Shown here piece after piece: positions 1-18,500 of a DNA stretch of 64,000 nucleotides; positions within the stretch are counted from its first letter, which is position 1, and each line of letters starts with the position of its first letter. The notes below the pieces were generated by a model. It did not search any database. It saw only the letters and a list, made by a program, of their open reading frames with translations, and was not told the origin of the DNA. This DNA is from Desmodesmus armatus. Its lineage: Eukaryota; Chlorophyta; Chlorophyceae; Sphaeropleales; Scenedesmaceae. The translations under genes and the position numbers were made by a program. The stretch lies in the NCBI GenBank assembly GCA_007449985.2, contig VIIQ02000169.1:124001-188000 (forward strand), written 5' to 3'.

Positions 1-75
1 GCACAATCACATGTAGAGCTTATCACCTAGTCCCACCCACCCACCCACACTGGATGCTATCAAGACACATTAGGC

Positions 76-1510
76 ATGGGAATGCTTGCAGGCAGCAGGC
101 TCAAGTGCTCAGCAGCTGCTATTGTCTGGCAGGAGCGCCAGCAAACAGGGGCAGGAAACCCCCGAGTGCAGCTGAGTATCATCACAGCACAAGGAGCACA
201 GCTTGCAAGCACCAGCAGCAGAACGGAGAACCACTGTAAAGAGGAAGCAATCCCAAACTCAGCAAAATGCTCAGAAACTGCACATTCAGGCACGAGCCAG
301 AATGTAAGGGCAGGAAACCCCTGACGCAGCAGATATCTTCACAGCACAACACACGAGCAAACGGTAAGACCAATGCTCAGACACTGCACATTCAGGCAGA
401 TGCCAGAATGTGGGGGCAGGGAACCCCCTGAGCAGCCGATATCTTCACAGCACAACACTGACACACACACACACACACTCACGGCAAATGCTCAGAAACT
501 GCACATTCAGGCAAAGGCCAGAATGTGGGGGCAGGAATCCCCCGACGCAGCAAATATCTTCACAGCACAACACTGACACGCACACACAATCTAGGCAAAT
601 GCTCAGAGACTGCACATTCAGGCAGAAGCCAGAATGTGAGGGCAGGAAACCCCCCTAAGCAGCTGATATCTTCACAGCACAACACCGATAAGCACACACT
701 CAAGGCAAATGCTCAGACACTGCACATTCAGGCAAAGGCCAGAATGTGGGGGCAGGAAACCCCCTGAGCAGCCGATATCTTCACAGCACAACACTGACAC
801 ACGCACACAGTCAAGGCAAAATGCTCAGACACTGCACATTCAGGCATATGCCAGAATGTGGGGGCAGGAATCCCCCTAAGCAGCTGATATCTTCACAGCA
901 CAACACTGACACACGCACACACTCACGGCAAATGCTCAGAAACTGCACATTCAGGCAAAGGCCAGAATGTGGGGGCAGGAATCCCCCGACGCAGCAAATA
1001 TCTTCACAGCACAACACTGACACGCACACACACTCAAGGCAAAATGCTCAGAAACTGCACAATCAGGCACAGGCCAGAATGTGGGGGCAGGAAACCCCTG
1101 ATGCAGCAAGTATCTTCACAGCACAACACTGACACGCACACACACTCAAGGCAAAATGCTCAGAAACTGCACAATCAGGCACAGGCCAGAATGTGGGGGC
1201 AGGAAACCCCCTGATGCAGCAAGTATATTCACAGCACACAACTGACACAAGCACACACACTCTAGGCAAATGCTCAGAAACTGCACATTCAGGCACAGGC
1301 CAGAATGTGGGGGCAGGAAACCCCCTATGCAGCAGGTATCTTCAAAGCATAACAGCATGCGTTTGGCCACTACACACGTATGAACAAGAACAGATGGAAG
1401 AAACATCTATCGCAGCAAAAACACGTGCTCAGCAGATGCAGCTTCTGGCAGACACCAGCAGATGGAGCAGGAACCTCCAACAGCATCACAACTCTTCACA
1501 GCACAGCACG
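76..1510. repeat. 110-bp minisatellite array
   Basis: About ten good units of 106-115 bp run from roughly 258 to 1345, with unit starts near 267, 373, 488, 598, 708, 821, 930, 1045, 1157 and 1267. Each unit has the order ATGCTCAGA-ACTGCACATTCAGGCA, then CCAGAATGTGGGGGCAGGAA, then ATCTTCACAGCACAACAC and a CA-rich linker. More degenerate units flank the core at about 76-200 and 1420-1510, so the array decays at both edges. Open frames crossing it are products of the periodicity. It could be an intron of a gene outside the window or intergenic satellite; nothing decides this. Confidence 0.93.
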
Positions 1511-4277
1511 CAACGCAGCACAACAGACGACACAGTGCAAGCGCAGCAACAAGCAGCAGCTGTAGGCGAGCGCTCAGTGGAAGAAGAAGTCGTTTTTTTG
1601 AGTTGTTATAATCATGGTGATCATAAACAGCCTCTAAGGTATCGTCACAGCGCTGCTGCTGCTGCCGCCGCTGCTGCCTAGAAGCACACCACACCAAACT
1701 TGTCTGAACACAATAACACAACTCAAACCAGTTCCAACTCACAAGCAGTCACCTGCACCCACACATCAGCAAACAACATGCCAATACACCACCACGAGTG
1801 ACAAACCTCACTCATGACAGCACCCACCCCCGCCTGGACGCCATCACAACACCCCCGCCATGACACTCTCTCACCTGTTGTTGACAATTGCCTCATTGAC
1901 TGGCTGACGCACACTTGTTGGTGCTGCTCAAGGCATTCATCAGGTAGTAGTCACCTACAGCAAACCAAACACAAGGCAAAACATCCTCATCAGATGCTGT
2001 GATAAAGCCCTGGCAGCCTGACTGCTGATATATTTGTGCTGCGCACAACAGCCTGTCAAGTCGCATTACTGTCCAGCAGCACTGCACAGCTGCTGGCACC
2101 GAATTCAACCCAGGTTGCTGTAGCTACATGAAATGTTGATGGCCTGGGCACGCAAGAGTCAGCCCGGCATCGACCGTCATGGTAGCAGGACACTGACTGG
2201 ATAAACTGACATTAGAATGCCCATAACTGCTGCTTGGCCTGCTGTGGGTTTGCCTAGTGATACTACCACGACGTACTGGGACACCACCACACATGAGTGA
2301 GCAGCAGATGCTGCAGTCCGCTCGGTGCCATGTCACAATGCTGCAGCTGCCCATGCTGCACGCAAGCGTAGCACTCACAGCCTCACCTGTCAGTAAGCTG
2401 CCAGGAGCTGGAGAGGTTGCTGTTGTTGTAGCCGCCTTGACAAGGAATGGAGCATCTTGTCGGTCATCTCTCTGAATCTCGCCTGCAGTGAAGGTGTGCA
2501 AACACAGCAGAGGGATCAGAACGAGGAAGAGCAGCTGCAAGACCAGCTGCACACACCGTCGTGCGAGAGCACACACTGATGAGTGTGCACGGAGATGCAA
2601 CAGCTGTCCAAGCCCATCGTCCTACAGCAGCAGCAAGGGCTGAAGCAGGATAGCGGGGCCGGGGTTCAATGACTGCAGCAGGGCCTTCCTAAAACCCTGC
2701 ACAGCCTCATTGTTGTGGCTTCTGGGAACGGGCCCCGCAGCACTGAACAGCCACAAGACCAACTTTATAGAAGCTGTGTGCATGTAAAGCAGGTTGCTGA
2801 TGCCGAAACATGTGCTAGACAGCTGGCCAGGATGTGATTGCTACAGATCATGCATGCATGTGACATGAGAACGAACATGAGAACGAACGATCTACAGATC
2901 ATGCATGCATGTGACATGAAAACAGATAGTCATACACAGCGCCTGTGCTCAGACAGCCAAGGGTGAGTTTCGTCAAGGGCTCAAGGCCTCAGAAACTCTA
3001 GTCCGAAATCCTTTTTTTCTTCACAGCAAGGCCCTATGACTGCTGGCAAACGATACACAAACACATGACTGCTGCCACAACACTGCTGCCATGATGCTGA
3101 GATCAGTTGACCTGTTTCTCGGCAAACAAGGCGGCGAAACCCTGAGTTACGAAACACGGACCAAAAGGGGTAAATCGTCACCTCTCAACACAAGCATACA
3201 GCAGCAGGCAGCAGCACATGCACCACCAAATGACACAGTACATGGGACACAAGAGGGATGACTGCAAAGGGAGGGTCGGGTGTTCTGGCTTGGTTACAGC
3301 TGTTGAGACTGCAACAAACAGAGTTCTGGAATCAGCGTCGATCATACGGGGAAAATTCTCGTCACTCCCAGCACCTTTGCATCCCACCAGCCCACAGACA
3401 ACACCAGCAGCAGACACTCAACACTCAACAGCAACAGCAGCAGCACTGGCGGCGGCCTGAACACACTAGGCCGTCTCAGACAATGAACGTGAAACGATGG
3501 TTTTCTTCAAAGCATAAAGCTCGGAGTGAGCTGGGATGTGTTGTCATCACGGACAGCCGAAAACAAAACAGACGATCTCTCTGGAACAACGTCGTGGGAT
3601 CAGCGGGTAATGTGTCAATCCTCATTGTTTGTCCCTGGCGTGGGCCAAATAGGACTGGGGCGACAATAATAGTCTTCACTTCCCAAACACGACGCTAGGG
3701 AACAACTGCTGCTGGATCCCCACTTGGGTGCTGTGTCTGGCACCCTGCCACCCTGCCAATAGACGTAACATGCTCACCTGTGTATCAACTTGTTCTTGAA
3801 GAGGAGTGTAGCCCTGTCTTGAGGAGGACGGTGCGTCCAGTCCCTGGCAGCAGCAGCCAGACTGCTGCTGCTGTGTCTTGTGTCTCTCTCTGCGTCATGA
3901 CGTTCAGCTCACGCACGCGGCACGTGTGGAAAGCAAGGAAGTGGATGCGTGGAGGCAGGGTTGCCGCATTTGGCTCGACTTTTCGGAGGCTGGGGTTTGA
4001 GACGGTGAACCCACTGTTACAGTGACAGTCACAAAGCACCAAGGTATGCTAGGTTACGTCTTTTGGTTCGTAAGTTTTTGTGCTGTATTGCCTCCGTCTT
4101 TGCGGGGCTGACAGCGACAGGCTGGCCAGCTTGGCACCACTCTCGGAGAGCACTCAAGGACCACGGTTTCCAATGCTGGTGGCTTTGAAATGATGTCTTC
4201 AAGACAGCAATAACGCCTGGACACGATCTGGCAACCTCTCAGCTGCTGCTGCTGCATTCTCCACCATCAGCAACAGC
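1511..4277. other. Non-coding stretch upstream of the deacetylase gene
   Basis: No conserved protein segment was recognised on either strand. There is a Gln/CAG-rich patch near 3400-3460 and a direct duplication of about 27 bp (CTACAGATCATGCATGCATG and following bases) at 2841-2867 and 2892-2919. The promoter and 5' UTR of the deacetylase should lie in the right-hand part, but no TATA box or other element is convincing. Confidence 0.5.
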
Positions 4278-9911
<5,634 letters not shown>

Positions 9912-12811
9912 GGGACGCAGCCGTATGCCGATGTGATGGACAGCTTATGCTTACCTATGTTTCCGCACCCAACGCTGTATGAGGGCGGCAGGGATTGAGA
10001 GGGACGGCCCGCATGCATGACTGAGTCATGCTGGTGCCTTTGATTTCTTCCTCGCCAATTTCGCCCAAGTGCAAGGTAGGAGGACCCCTCTTACGCTCGC
10101 CGGCCCAACCTCATGCGCCTTCACGCCGCTGTACATGTGCTGGCACCACTGACCTCAACCATCAGCAGCACCCCACTGAGCCATCCACCATCAACAGCAC
10201 CCCGTTGAGCCAACGCCCATCAGCAGCACCCTGTGGAGTCATGCTGCTGCAGCCATGCCTCAAAATGTGTGTTTGCGCACCCCTTGCCCAGGCACCAGCG
10301 GCTGGCCTCACATGGCTGATCACATGGCTGTTTGTGCACTGGCTGGTCACGTGGTTTGTCACATGGTCAAACCACTGCCGTGGTGGGATAGTGCAGGGCA
10401 GCCCCTTGAGCTTCAGCTATTGCAGCTGCGGTGCTGTCTCTTGCACGCAGCAGCCAACATGCCGCAAGGTGCCATGCATGTTGTTGCAATGCGCATAAGT
10501 GTGATGGAGTGAGCCAGCAGTTTGTATGTGGTGCGGTGCGGTCACGCCACCGCTCAGGTTGCTGTTCCACGTCAAGTGGGCTAGCTGACAGCTGGCTCAG
10601 GTATGCGAATGGTGTGCTCTGTGGGTCAGGCTGTGATGACGGCAGGTGCTGTTGGCAACTGCCGGGGATGCTATGCGGCCGCATTGAGGGCTGTTGTGGG
10701 CTTGGCTTCGTTGTTGTGGCAAGTGGCATGGCACCCGGTGTCCACCTATATGCATGGTGGTGCCACACTTATTTGGCACCTTGCATCGGCATTTTGGGTC
10801 CTGAGCCAGCTGTACCGCAAGCCGACCATTCTGCGCTTTAGCCCAGACCCCGTGGCAGTGTGTGGTGCTGCATTGGCGCAACTGTTACATAGCTCTGCTG
10901 GACGGTGCAGCATGTAGGATGCCGAGCAGTCCAGCTTTGCGAAAAATTTTCAGTGAATGTCTCTGTGTGCCCCCCCCCCTCTCCCTTCCCACAGTGGAGT
11001 ATGCTGTGCATTGCAATGGTGCGGGCGCACAGCTTGCGAGCAGTGCTCGCTTTGTGTTGGAAACACGGTTCATGGCGTGGCATTAGGCACAGGGGGTGCA
11101 GCTTGTGCTCAGCAATCACAAGTGGGAGGGCTGTGCACCTTCCCTGGACACTTTGCCTGGCTGTGGCGTATTGCTGGTGTCGTTAGACATCTGCAGTGTT
11201 GTTGAGGAGCTTGGCAGTCAGTGAAGAGAGTGGTCACTGTTCACGCCTGCCGGCAGGCGCGCACCCCAGCATTTCTGTAGAGCTCGCCTGTTCAGCAGAG
11301 CTCGAAGACCCCCCCCCCCTGGTGCTGTGTGCAGCCGACACAGTTTTCCAGGTTGCTGGCCATTGCTGCCTGCATACAGGTTTGCATGTTGTTGCAACTC
11401 AGCACAGCCAGTGGCTCTGTGTACTGACGTGGCCTGCTGAGCTGGAGGTTGCAGCAAGGTGCAAATGCACCATGCCGACAGCCAGCGCTGCCACAAAGGC
11501 CTTGTCATGCACATGCTGCAGCTGTGGTACATACACTCTGCGCGAAAGTGACCAATGTAGCGTGTTACTGAATTTGATCATTTACAAACCAGTGCAAAGG
11601 CACAAGGCAAGCACACCTGGTGCTCTGCAGATGATTTGTGGACACGCATGCTGTGTCACAACAAGCAGCATGGCCTCACAATGGCAATGATATGCAGTTC
11701 AGTCATAACACCAATGCGAACTCCCCTTAGTTTGGATATGGGTGCACTGTTCAATTCTGAGAGCCCCCGCAAACCAACAAGCACCAACCAGACAGCGCTG
11801 CACGGCCTGCAACCATGAGACGCAGCTGTGGCACGAGTACTCGCACCACAATCACTGCATCAACAAGTGCTGCGCATCAACAAGTGTACATACACCGCCC
11901 AGAGCAAGTGCTGTGCATCAACAAATGTACATGCACCGCCCGGATGCCTCTTGACATCAAGGGTGCTGCTCAACCAGGCAGGAGGTGGGTGGGCACCATG
12001 CAGTGCGGTGCTAACGCAGCACCGGCAGCTACAGGGCTGTGCTGCTGCATGAGGGATGAAAGGCTGCCAGGCATGTGCAGCCACCCGACAGAGTTAGGAG
12101 CACGTTGAAGGAAGTTGACCCCTAGGGTGTCTCTTGCACCTGGGGGCATGGTGGGGACGTGGCGACTGCAGAGCAGTCACACACGTTCTCCCCCTTAAAC
12201 AACGCGGTGTGCCTGGCACTCCGCGTCATCTCTCTCTCTCTCTCTCTCTGAAGGAAGTGAAACAGCCCTGCACCCCACACACAGTGTCATTGGCTGGACC
12301 CCCGCAGCATACTACGACACCCACTGGGTCAACAGTTCAACCACCACCCAACATTGGCACCGGCGCCGCAGATGCGCCGCCATGATTACACACTCAGAGG
12401 GGCTCTCATCGCGAGTCAGTGTGTGGAAGAAGCTGATGCATGCAATGCACATTCTGCTCCACCGCAAACACCACACCGGCTGCGACACCTCTGGCTGGTG
12501 TTGTTGTTGCTCCAGATTACCTGGCTGCAGCTTGTTGCCTACACTCTCTCACGACACAAGATATGACCAAATCACCAGCTCTGATAGCAGCACATGCAGG
12601 CGGTTCAGGTAAAGAGAGAGCGCTGAGAGACCCAGCACAAACAAATACATACTGTGGATGTTATGTATCACAACATGGGTGCAGAACCTTCAGAGGCGCA
12701 GCGGCTACAGCCAGCAAACACCCAAGCAGCCTTGTGCCAGCCCAAGTGGACCAACTGCAGTCCTGTCACGAATGGACTGCAATGCATTACTCCACTGCAA
12801 TCTTTTTTTGT

Positions 12812-12967
12812 TAGGTAGAGGGGGCGCGAACTCCACCGGCTGGCCACACACGCAGCAGCTGAGTAATTCCAACTGCCGGGTGCCCGAGGCAAAGCCTCAC
12901 ACCGATGGGAGACGCCTAAACACCCATTGTTCCAGGAGGTGCCCGGCGCTCGGGCCAAAAAAGCATG
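12812..12967 (+). repeat. Dispersed repeat family, copy A
   Basis: Starts after TTTTTTTGTTAGGTAGAGG, then CCACCGGCTGGCCACACACG, GAGGCAAAGCCTCACACCGA, CGCCTAAACACCCATTGTTC and AGGAGGTGCCCGGCGCTCGG. The same order of blocks recurs at 18036, 24487, 32749 and 34004, and in truncated form at 13573. It has no coding capacity and looks like a short non-autonomous element. Confidence 0.85.
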
Positions 12968-13572
12968 GGATGCTTGCAATCAAACCAGTGCATCAGCGCA
13001 GCATCGTGCCCAGCACCGCGCCTGCTGGACCGCCGCAGTATCAAACATGATGTCAGGTCAGTCCAAGGGCACAACAAGTCAACATGTGGCAAGTGTGTGA
13101 GATGCAGTCACAGTCACAGTCACACTGACGGTGACCACACACAACCATGATTCAGCAGCATGGCAAACACCCCAGTACCCACACTCGCAAGATGGGGCCA
13201 ACAGCCAGCCCTCTTCTTGTGCCCAGCCGATCCAAAGGCAACCAATGCATCAGCCGGTGGTATCTACAGATGCTGCACAGCAAAGCCAAGGCTGAACGAG
13301 CACACAGCTGCGTGAAAGTATGACTACGACCAACTGACAAAACACAAAGCGATAGCCGCACAGCTCGTACACCCAATCCAACGCCCCCGTCCACAACCCC
13401 AACAGCCTGCCAGATGATCTGGCTTGCAAGGCACCGCTGTCCCACCTCAACCACCACACACAACATACCATTCGCCGGTCCAACTGGTTAGCAACAAGAG
13501 TGGATGACACGATCGGCTGCAACTCCTTTGCCATGTACATGAGTATGATGCTGCGCTGGCAGCTAACACAGA

Positions 13573-13640
13573 TTTTTTTGGAGGTGCCCAAGGGGGGCAC
13601 ACCCCCATCGGCTGGCCACGTGGCCCCACATGTGGGAAGT
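13573..13640 (+). repeat. Dispersed repeat family, truncated copy B
   Basis: TTTTTTTGGAGGTGCCCAAG followed by GGCACACCCCCATCGGCTGG matches the left end of copy F (34004) and then stops. Confidence 0.7.
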
Positions 13641-13659
13641 GCACTCCCCACAGGTAGCT

Positions 13660-13815
13660 GCTATGCCCTTTCAGTGCCGTGCCAGCTGCCAAACACATCA
13701 CCACCCATCATAGCCGCCCTTTCAGTGCCGTGCCAGCTGCCATATACATCATCATCCATCATAGCAGCCCTTTCAGTGCCCTGCCAGCTGCCATACACAT
13801 CGTCACCCATGCTTG
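13660..13815. repeat. 51-bp minisatellite, three units
   Basis: Three tandem units of GCCCTTTCAGTGCCGTGCCA, GCTGCCA(A/T)A(C/T)ACATCA and CATCATAGC, beginning near 13665, 13716 and 13767. They create the repetitive start of a long spurious open frame. Confidence 0.9.
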
Positions 13816-14596
13816 TCGCACAAGCCAAGCCAGTGCAGTGCATCGAACCCCACCTGCCCCCTCCCAGCAAAAGGGATGCATGCCCCAGCAGCCTAGCAAG
13901 CATTGGCTTGTCATAAGGCAGCACAGACACATGCAAAGCACCGTTCACAAACATGTACACGCGTCAGCAACAAATAGCCCTGCCACAAATCCGTACAGGC
14001 ATCAGCAAACAAGTGGCCCTGCAGGCCCTACAGTAGGACGCATATGCAAACCAGCTGCCACAAACTCACTGCCGGCACCTCCACAAATTCGGTTGGGACC
14101 TAACCAAAACATCTGCAACCAAGTCTCAGGAGAGTCTCTAGAGAGGGATAACACAGGAGTGCCAGGCACTCTACGTTGGATTGAGAGGAAAGCATGTGTG
14201 CCCACAGGGATTGTCCCCACCGGCCACACCTCAAGCAGCAAAGCCACTCTGCACGTCGCGAGACAAGCAAACCTCTGCACATCGTCATGCTGTACTGCTG
14301 CTTTCACACATTGCAGTACAGACTGTCTGCGCGACGCATCAACTGCCAGCGCAGGCAGCCCGGCCACACACCACACAACTGCTGCAACATCGTGCTGCTG
14401 CACCGGTGGGTACCCTCTGGGAGGGTACCCTCTGTCAAAACACATTACAACCGGAAATACCGACAAGACAGCTGTAGCAAGGAGCGAACAAGGCTGGCAC
14501 TTGTGTCCCCGAACAGATCGTGACCAGCTACCAACAGAAGACTGCCAGTGCTGGCTGCTACCAGTTGACTGGCACGTGGCGCCCCGCCAGCCCGTG

Positions 14597-14672
14597 CAAA
14601 CAATCAAACCAAACAATCAAACCAAACAATCAAACCAAACCAAAACCAAACCAAAACCAAACAACAAACCAC
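14597..14672. repeat. AATCAAACC/AAACC simple repeat
   Basis: Tandem AAACAATCAAACC units grade into AAACCAAACCAAAACC units over about 75 bp. Confidence 0.92.
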
Positions 14673-14822
14673 AGACACACATGGCAGAGCCCCGTACAAG
14701 ACTGCTAGAGTATCTGATTGGTGCTGCATGCATGCACTCCAGTGCAATGGAGCTCATACATACATAGGCACACAACACAACATCCATCACTCATCTCATG
14801 TCTGAGAGAGACAGACATGCAT

Positions 14823-15070
14823 ACACAGGCAATGGCGGGACCCAACATCATGCGTGCCAGCACCCCAGAACACGGCGCCCTGCATGGCTTGCACATCATC
14901 TGCGATGCAACATTCAACACACACACGCATGCCATGCGTCACCACATATACTTGCACACACGTGTCATGTGTTGGACACACATACATGCATGCATACATA
15001 GGCAGTGGCAGGTGCAGGCAGGGGTGCACCTGCCAACACCCCAGAACATAGCGCCCCTGCATGCCAAAGT
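14823..15070. repeat. Duplicated segment in intergenic DNA
   Basis: GGCAATGGCGGGAC...GCCAGCACCCCAGAACA...GCGCCCTGCATG at 14829-14887 recurs as GGCAGTGGCAGGTG...GCCAACACCCCAGAACA...GCGCCCCTGCATG at 15001-15063. The intervening part is rich in CACACA and GCATGCAT. Confidence 0.7.
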
Positions 15071-15525
15071 GCTGCACCAGTGAATAGTAGCCAATGCACT
15101 GAGCAGTCACTGTGTTCATAGGGTAATTGCATATACAAGTGTACAGCACTCGCAGGCCAACCCACCACTGGCATCAACACCCACATGCAGACCGCCACCG
15201 CCTTCATACGTTGGATCAGGACAAGCACACACCTACCAACCAAGTGCAGCCCCATCCACACCCACCGACAGATCTTCACCCACCCTTTTCGGGCAACCCA
15301 GCGCAACCGAGTCACACTCACAACCGTCGACAACGACTGACAGAGAAAGGCGAGCAACACGGCGCATGTCACAGCAGCACATCACACCAGAACCACCTCC
15401 CCAAGCCTGAGGGATACAAACACAACTGCAAGTCCCGCATCAGAACGTTCACCTGTCCCGGCACCACCCTACCCCACAACACGCATGCACGCACAAACAT
15501 ACCCCATCCCACCCACCCTCACCCC

Positions 15526-18500
15526 TCACTCCTGCAAATGTAAACTGACGCTGCCACTGCCGCTTGCAGTCCCACTGTTCCGATCCACCCACTCCACCCC
15601 TGTCGCCCCCACCACCCCCTCCGCACACGCCCTCTCCCCCGCATCCCCCACCCCCGCCAGCATCCCATGCTGCTGCTGCAACCCGCCCGCCCCAGCGCCC
15701 CCACACAGCAGCTGCTGCTGTAGCTCCTGCCTTTCCTGCAGCATCATCTGTAGCAATTCCAGAAGGCGCTCAGCAGAGGGGCGGTCGACAGGGTTGGTTG
15801 CCCAGCAGGAGAGCATGAGCAGGCTGTAGTCGCGGGGCATGTCGTCGGGGATGTTGGGCCGCATGTTCTGCAGCACGATGCACTCGAAGAACTGACCTGC
15901 GGAGGCAGGGATCGCAGGGAGCAGCAGGCAAGAGTTGGGGCCAGGCACGGTTGTTAGAAAGAAAGAAGGAAAGAAAGAATCAAAGGATAATGCTGGCTGA
16001 GGGGATTGGGTGTTGACTTCTTGAAGAACAGCCCACGCACAAGTGTCACTAAAGTCGGATTGCCGTGGGCCGGCGGGTCTTACCGTAGTGCAGGTGCTTG
16101 AAGGCCGGCTGACCAGAGAACACCTCCCACACTGCGCACACAGGGACAACACAAGCACACAGAAACAACACCCATGACATGCGGGGTCAACATATGCAGC
16201 TGTCAAAGCATTCGGCGGACTGTGCTGGCAGGATCTCAGTTGTGTAGATTTAACTGTGATGTCATTGAAGATTCTCAATTAGACTTCAAGGTATACAGAA
16301 GGCGGTACCCCTCGTATTGGACCAAAATCGGCATCAAATACCAGATAGTCTGGGTGATACATGTTGCATGCAGTAAAGAAGGTGCGAGTGCAGCCACTCA
16401 CTCATGACAGCAAAGCTGTAGATGTCCACTGCAGCCGACATGTGGCCGTGCCGCAGCATCTCAGGAGGCATGTGACTGCAAGACAGCACACAGGGGAGCA
16501 CGGCATACAACCCACCAGTTTTTTGAGTGCAGCAAGCGGCGTATGGTGTATGGTCATGTCAATGTGATCGAAGGGTACACACATGCTGTGTGGACGCCTG
16601 CTGCTCACGCAGACAGACAGCATTACACGCCTTGCTTGAGATCAAATGCCTTCAACACCTAAGTAACTGCAACACAAGCACAAATTAACCCCATGCGCCA
16701 GAACAGCAAGAGCATCCCCACCTGAGGGTGCCGACTGTGTTGGTTGTCTTGTGTGTCGCCTGCTGCCGTATCACCCGCGACAGGCCAAGGTCGGCCAGTT
16801 TTGCCTCTGCACCATACGGCGCCGAGCTGCAGCTGCTGACAAGCACGTTGCGCGCGTTCACTGCGATAACACAGCACACGCAGAGAAGAGATGCGGCTTA
16901 TGTTGATTGGGTTTTACCTGGGGAGCACGTGGCATATTCAGTCATGACCGTGGGTTTACTGCGCTGCGGATTGTGCGAGCCTCGTAGCCAGTCTGGTGTG
17001 GATGCTCACGCATGTGCAGGGCCACCCCAGAGTTGTGAAGGGGCTGCTCGCTGGTTTGATTTCTGCACCAGCCAGGCACAGCCTGAGGGTGCATACGCAG
17101 TCAGCCACCACAGGGCATTCAAAGCAGTCCACGCCTGTGCGACAACTCAACACATTATACAATCTGGACATCACGGAAGACTAGGGTGTCGAGAATAAAC
17201 ACGCCGTGATTGGCCAAGCGGTTGTTGAAACGGCAAGAGCTTGAGCTTACCGTCTCCGTGAACCACAGACTTGCTGTGGAGGGCTGCGATGCCTCGAGCC
17301 GCATCCATCAGTAGCACCAGCAGCTGCATCATCTGCTCGTTGTCTGAGGGATCCTTCAACACCTTGGAGGCATAGCTGGTGAACGTGCCCAGGTCACAGT
17401 ACTCTGCACATACAGCAACCCGGGGGGGGGGGGGGGCGAGAAGAGGGGGGTGGGGGGCAAGCATAAGGTTGTTATGCATGGGTGGCCCTGTACACTAGTG
17501 ACACCCATGATAAGAGAACATGCCCAGGTCACAATACTCTGCGCGCGGCAACAGCAGAACGTGGAGGAAACAGCAGGACAGCAACATGAATTACAGCCAG
17601 CGGGTGGTCAGATGCGACGGCCATGTAAACTGCGACATATGTTTGGTGAGGTGTCCGGGTCACAGCTTCTCCTTGTGCGCAGCATCAGCATTTAACAGTA
17701 ACACCAACAGCAGCCCTGCCCAATCAACAGATCTCAACCTTCTTTATTACTGCCACACACGTACCTTGCACAATGTAGGTCCGTGATCGGTGCTGCTCCT
17801 GCGTCCGCCGCACCGTCCGTGCATTGCCGCTGCTGCTGAAGCCCCCCGCATCGCTGCTGTTGTCACTCTGCTGCACCCTGCCGTTCGACCCCAGCTGCAC
17901 CCCGTTGGGCAGCAGCGAGGCCGGAGGAGGAGGGCGCACCCGCATGCCACTGGTCTGCAGCAGGTGTTGTTGACGCATGAGGTACCTGTAGCAGCGCAGT
18001 GGAGAGAGACGGAGAGATGACACTCCCATGCTTATTTGGTCCGGGCACTGTGCACCTCCTGGTATAGGGGTGCTAGGCGATCTCATTGGTGAGGCTTTGC
18101 CTCAGGCCCCCGGCACTTGGGTTTGCCTGATTGTGTGTGGCCAGCCAGTGGGATTACGGCCCCCCCTGGTAAACCAAAATGACACTGAGATGCCACGCAT
18201 TCAGCGTTGGTTGAGGAGGGGACCGTGACCTCATAATGGTCGCCACGTCCCCACCATAACCCCAGTTGCCTATGCACCCTAGAAATGAAGAGTGCTGTTT
18301 CAGCTTCTTTCTTTTCCTATGGTCAAGCAGTGGTTTCCCATGCATTTCTCTGAGCAGCGCAGTGTGCCACCATCAAGAAGTGTGCCAGCAGGCTAGAGGG
18401 TTTTGCATGAATAGACCCTGCACTGCAACGCCAAGGGTTACAACCCAAGGGTGTACCTGCAGATAATCTCACTGCAACCACTACATACCTCTGTAGCTGC

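Larger units (their letters stand above)
9912..15525. other. Repeat-rich intergenic region without a recognised gene
   Basis: This 5.6-kb stretch lies between the 3' ends of the convergent deacetylase and receptor-kinase genes. Both strands were read and no family motif or plausible exon chain was seen. It holds short C-runs (about 10970, 11310), a TC run (12230-12250), a copy of the dispersed repeat family (12812-12967), a truncated copy (13573-13640), a 51-bp minisatellite, an AAACC-type simple repeat and a 180-bp duplication. The 3' UTRs of both neighbours must lie at its edges. Confidence 0.6.

Noticed and set aside
258..1345. CRISPR-like regular spacing
   Set aside because: Units of 110 bp are repetitive throughout with no unique spacers of constant size, and the DNA is eukaryotic; this is a minisatellite.
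1193..1681. 162-residue open frame ending in poly-Ala
   Set aside because: Produced by the last minisatellite units and a GCTGCTGCC run; no independent support.
2124..2600. 158-residue minus-strand open frame
   Set aside because: No recognisable motif, no neighbouring exons, and composition like the surrounding non-coding DNA.
13679..14767. 362-residue open frame on the plus strand
   Set aside because: Starts inside a 51-bp minisatellite and runs through simple repeats and unrelated intergenic DNA; no domain, no sensible composition, no splice context.
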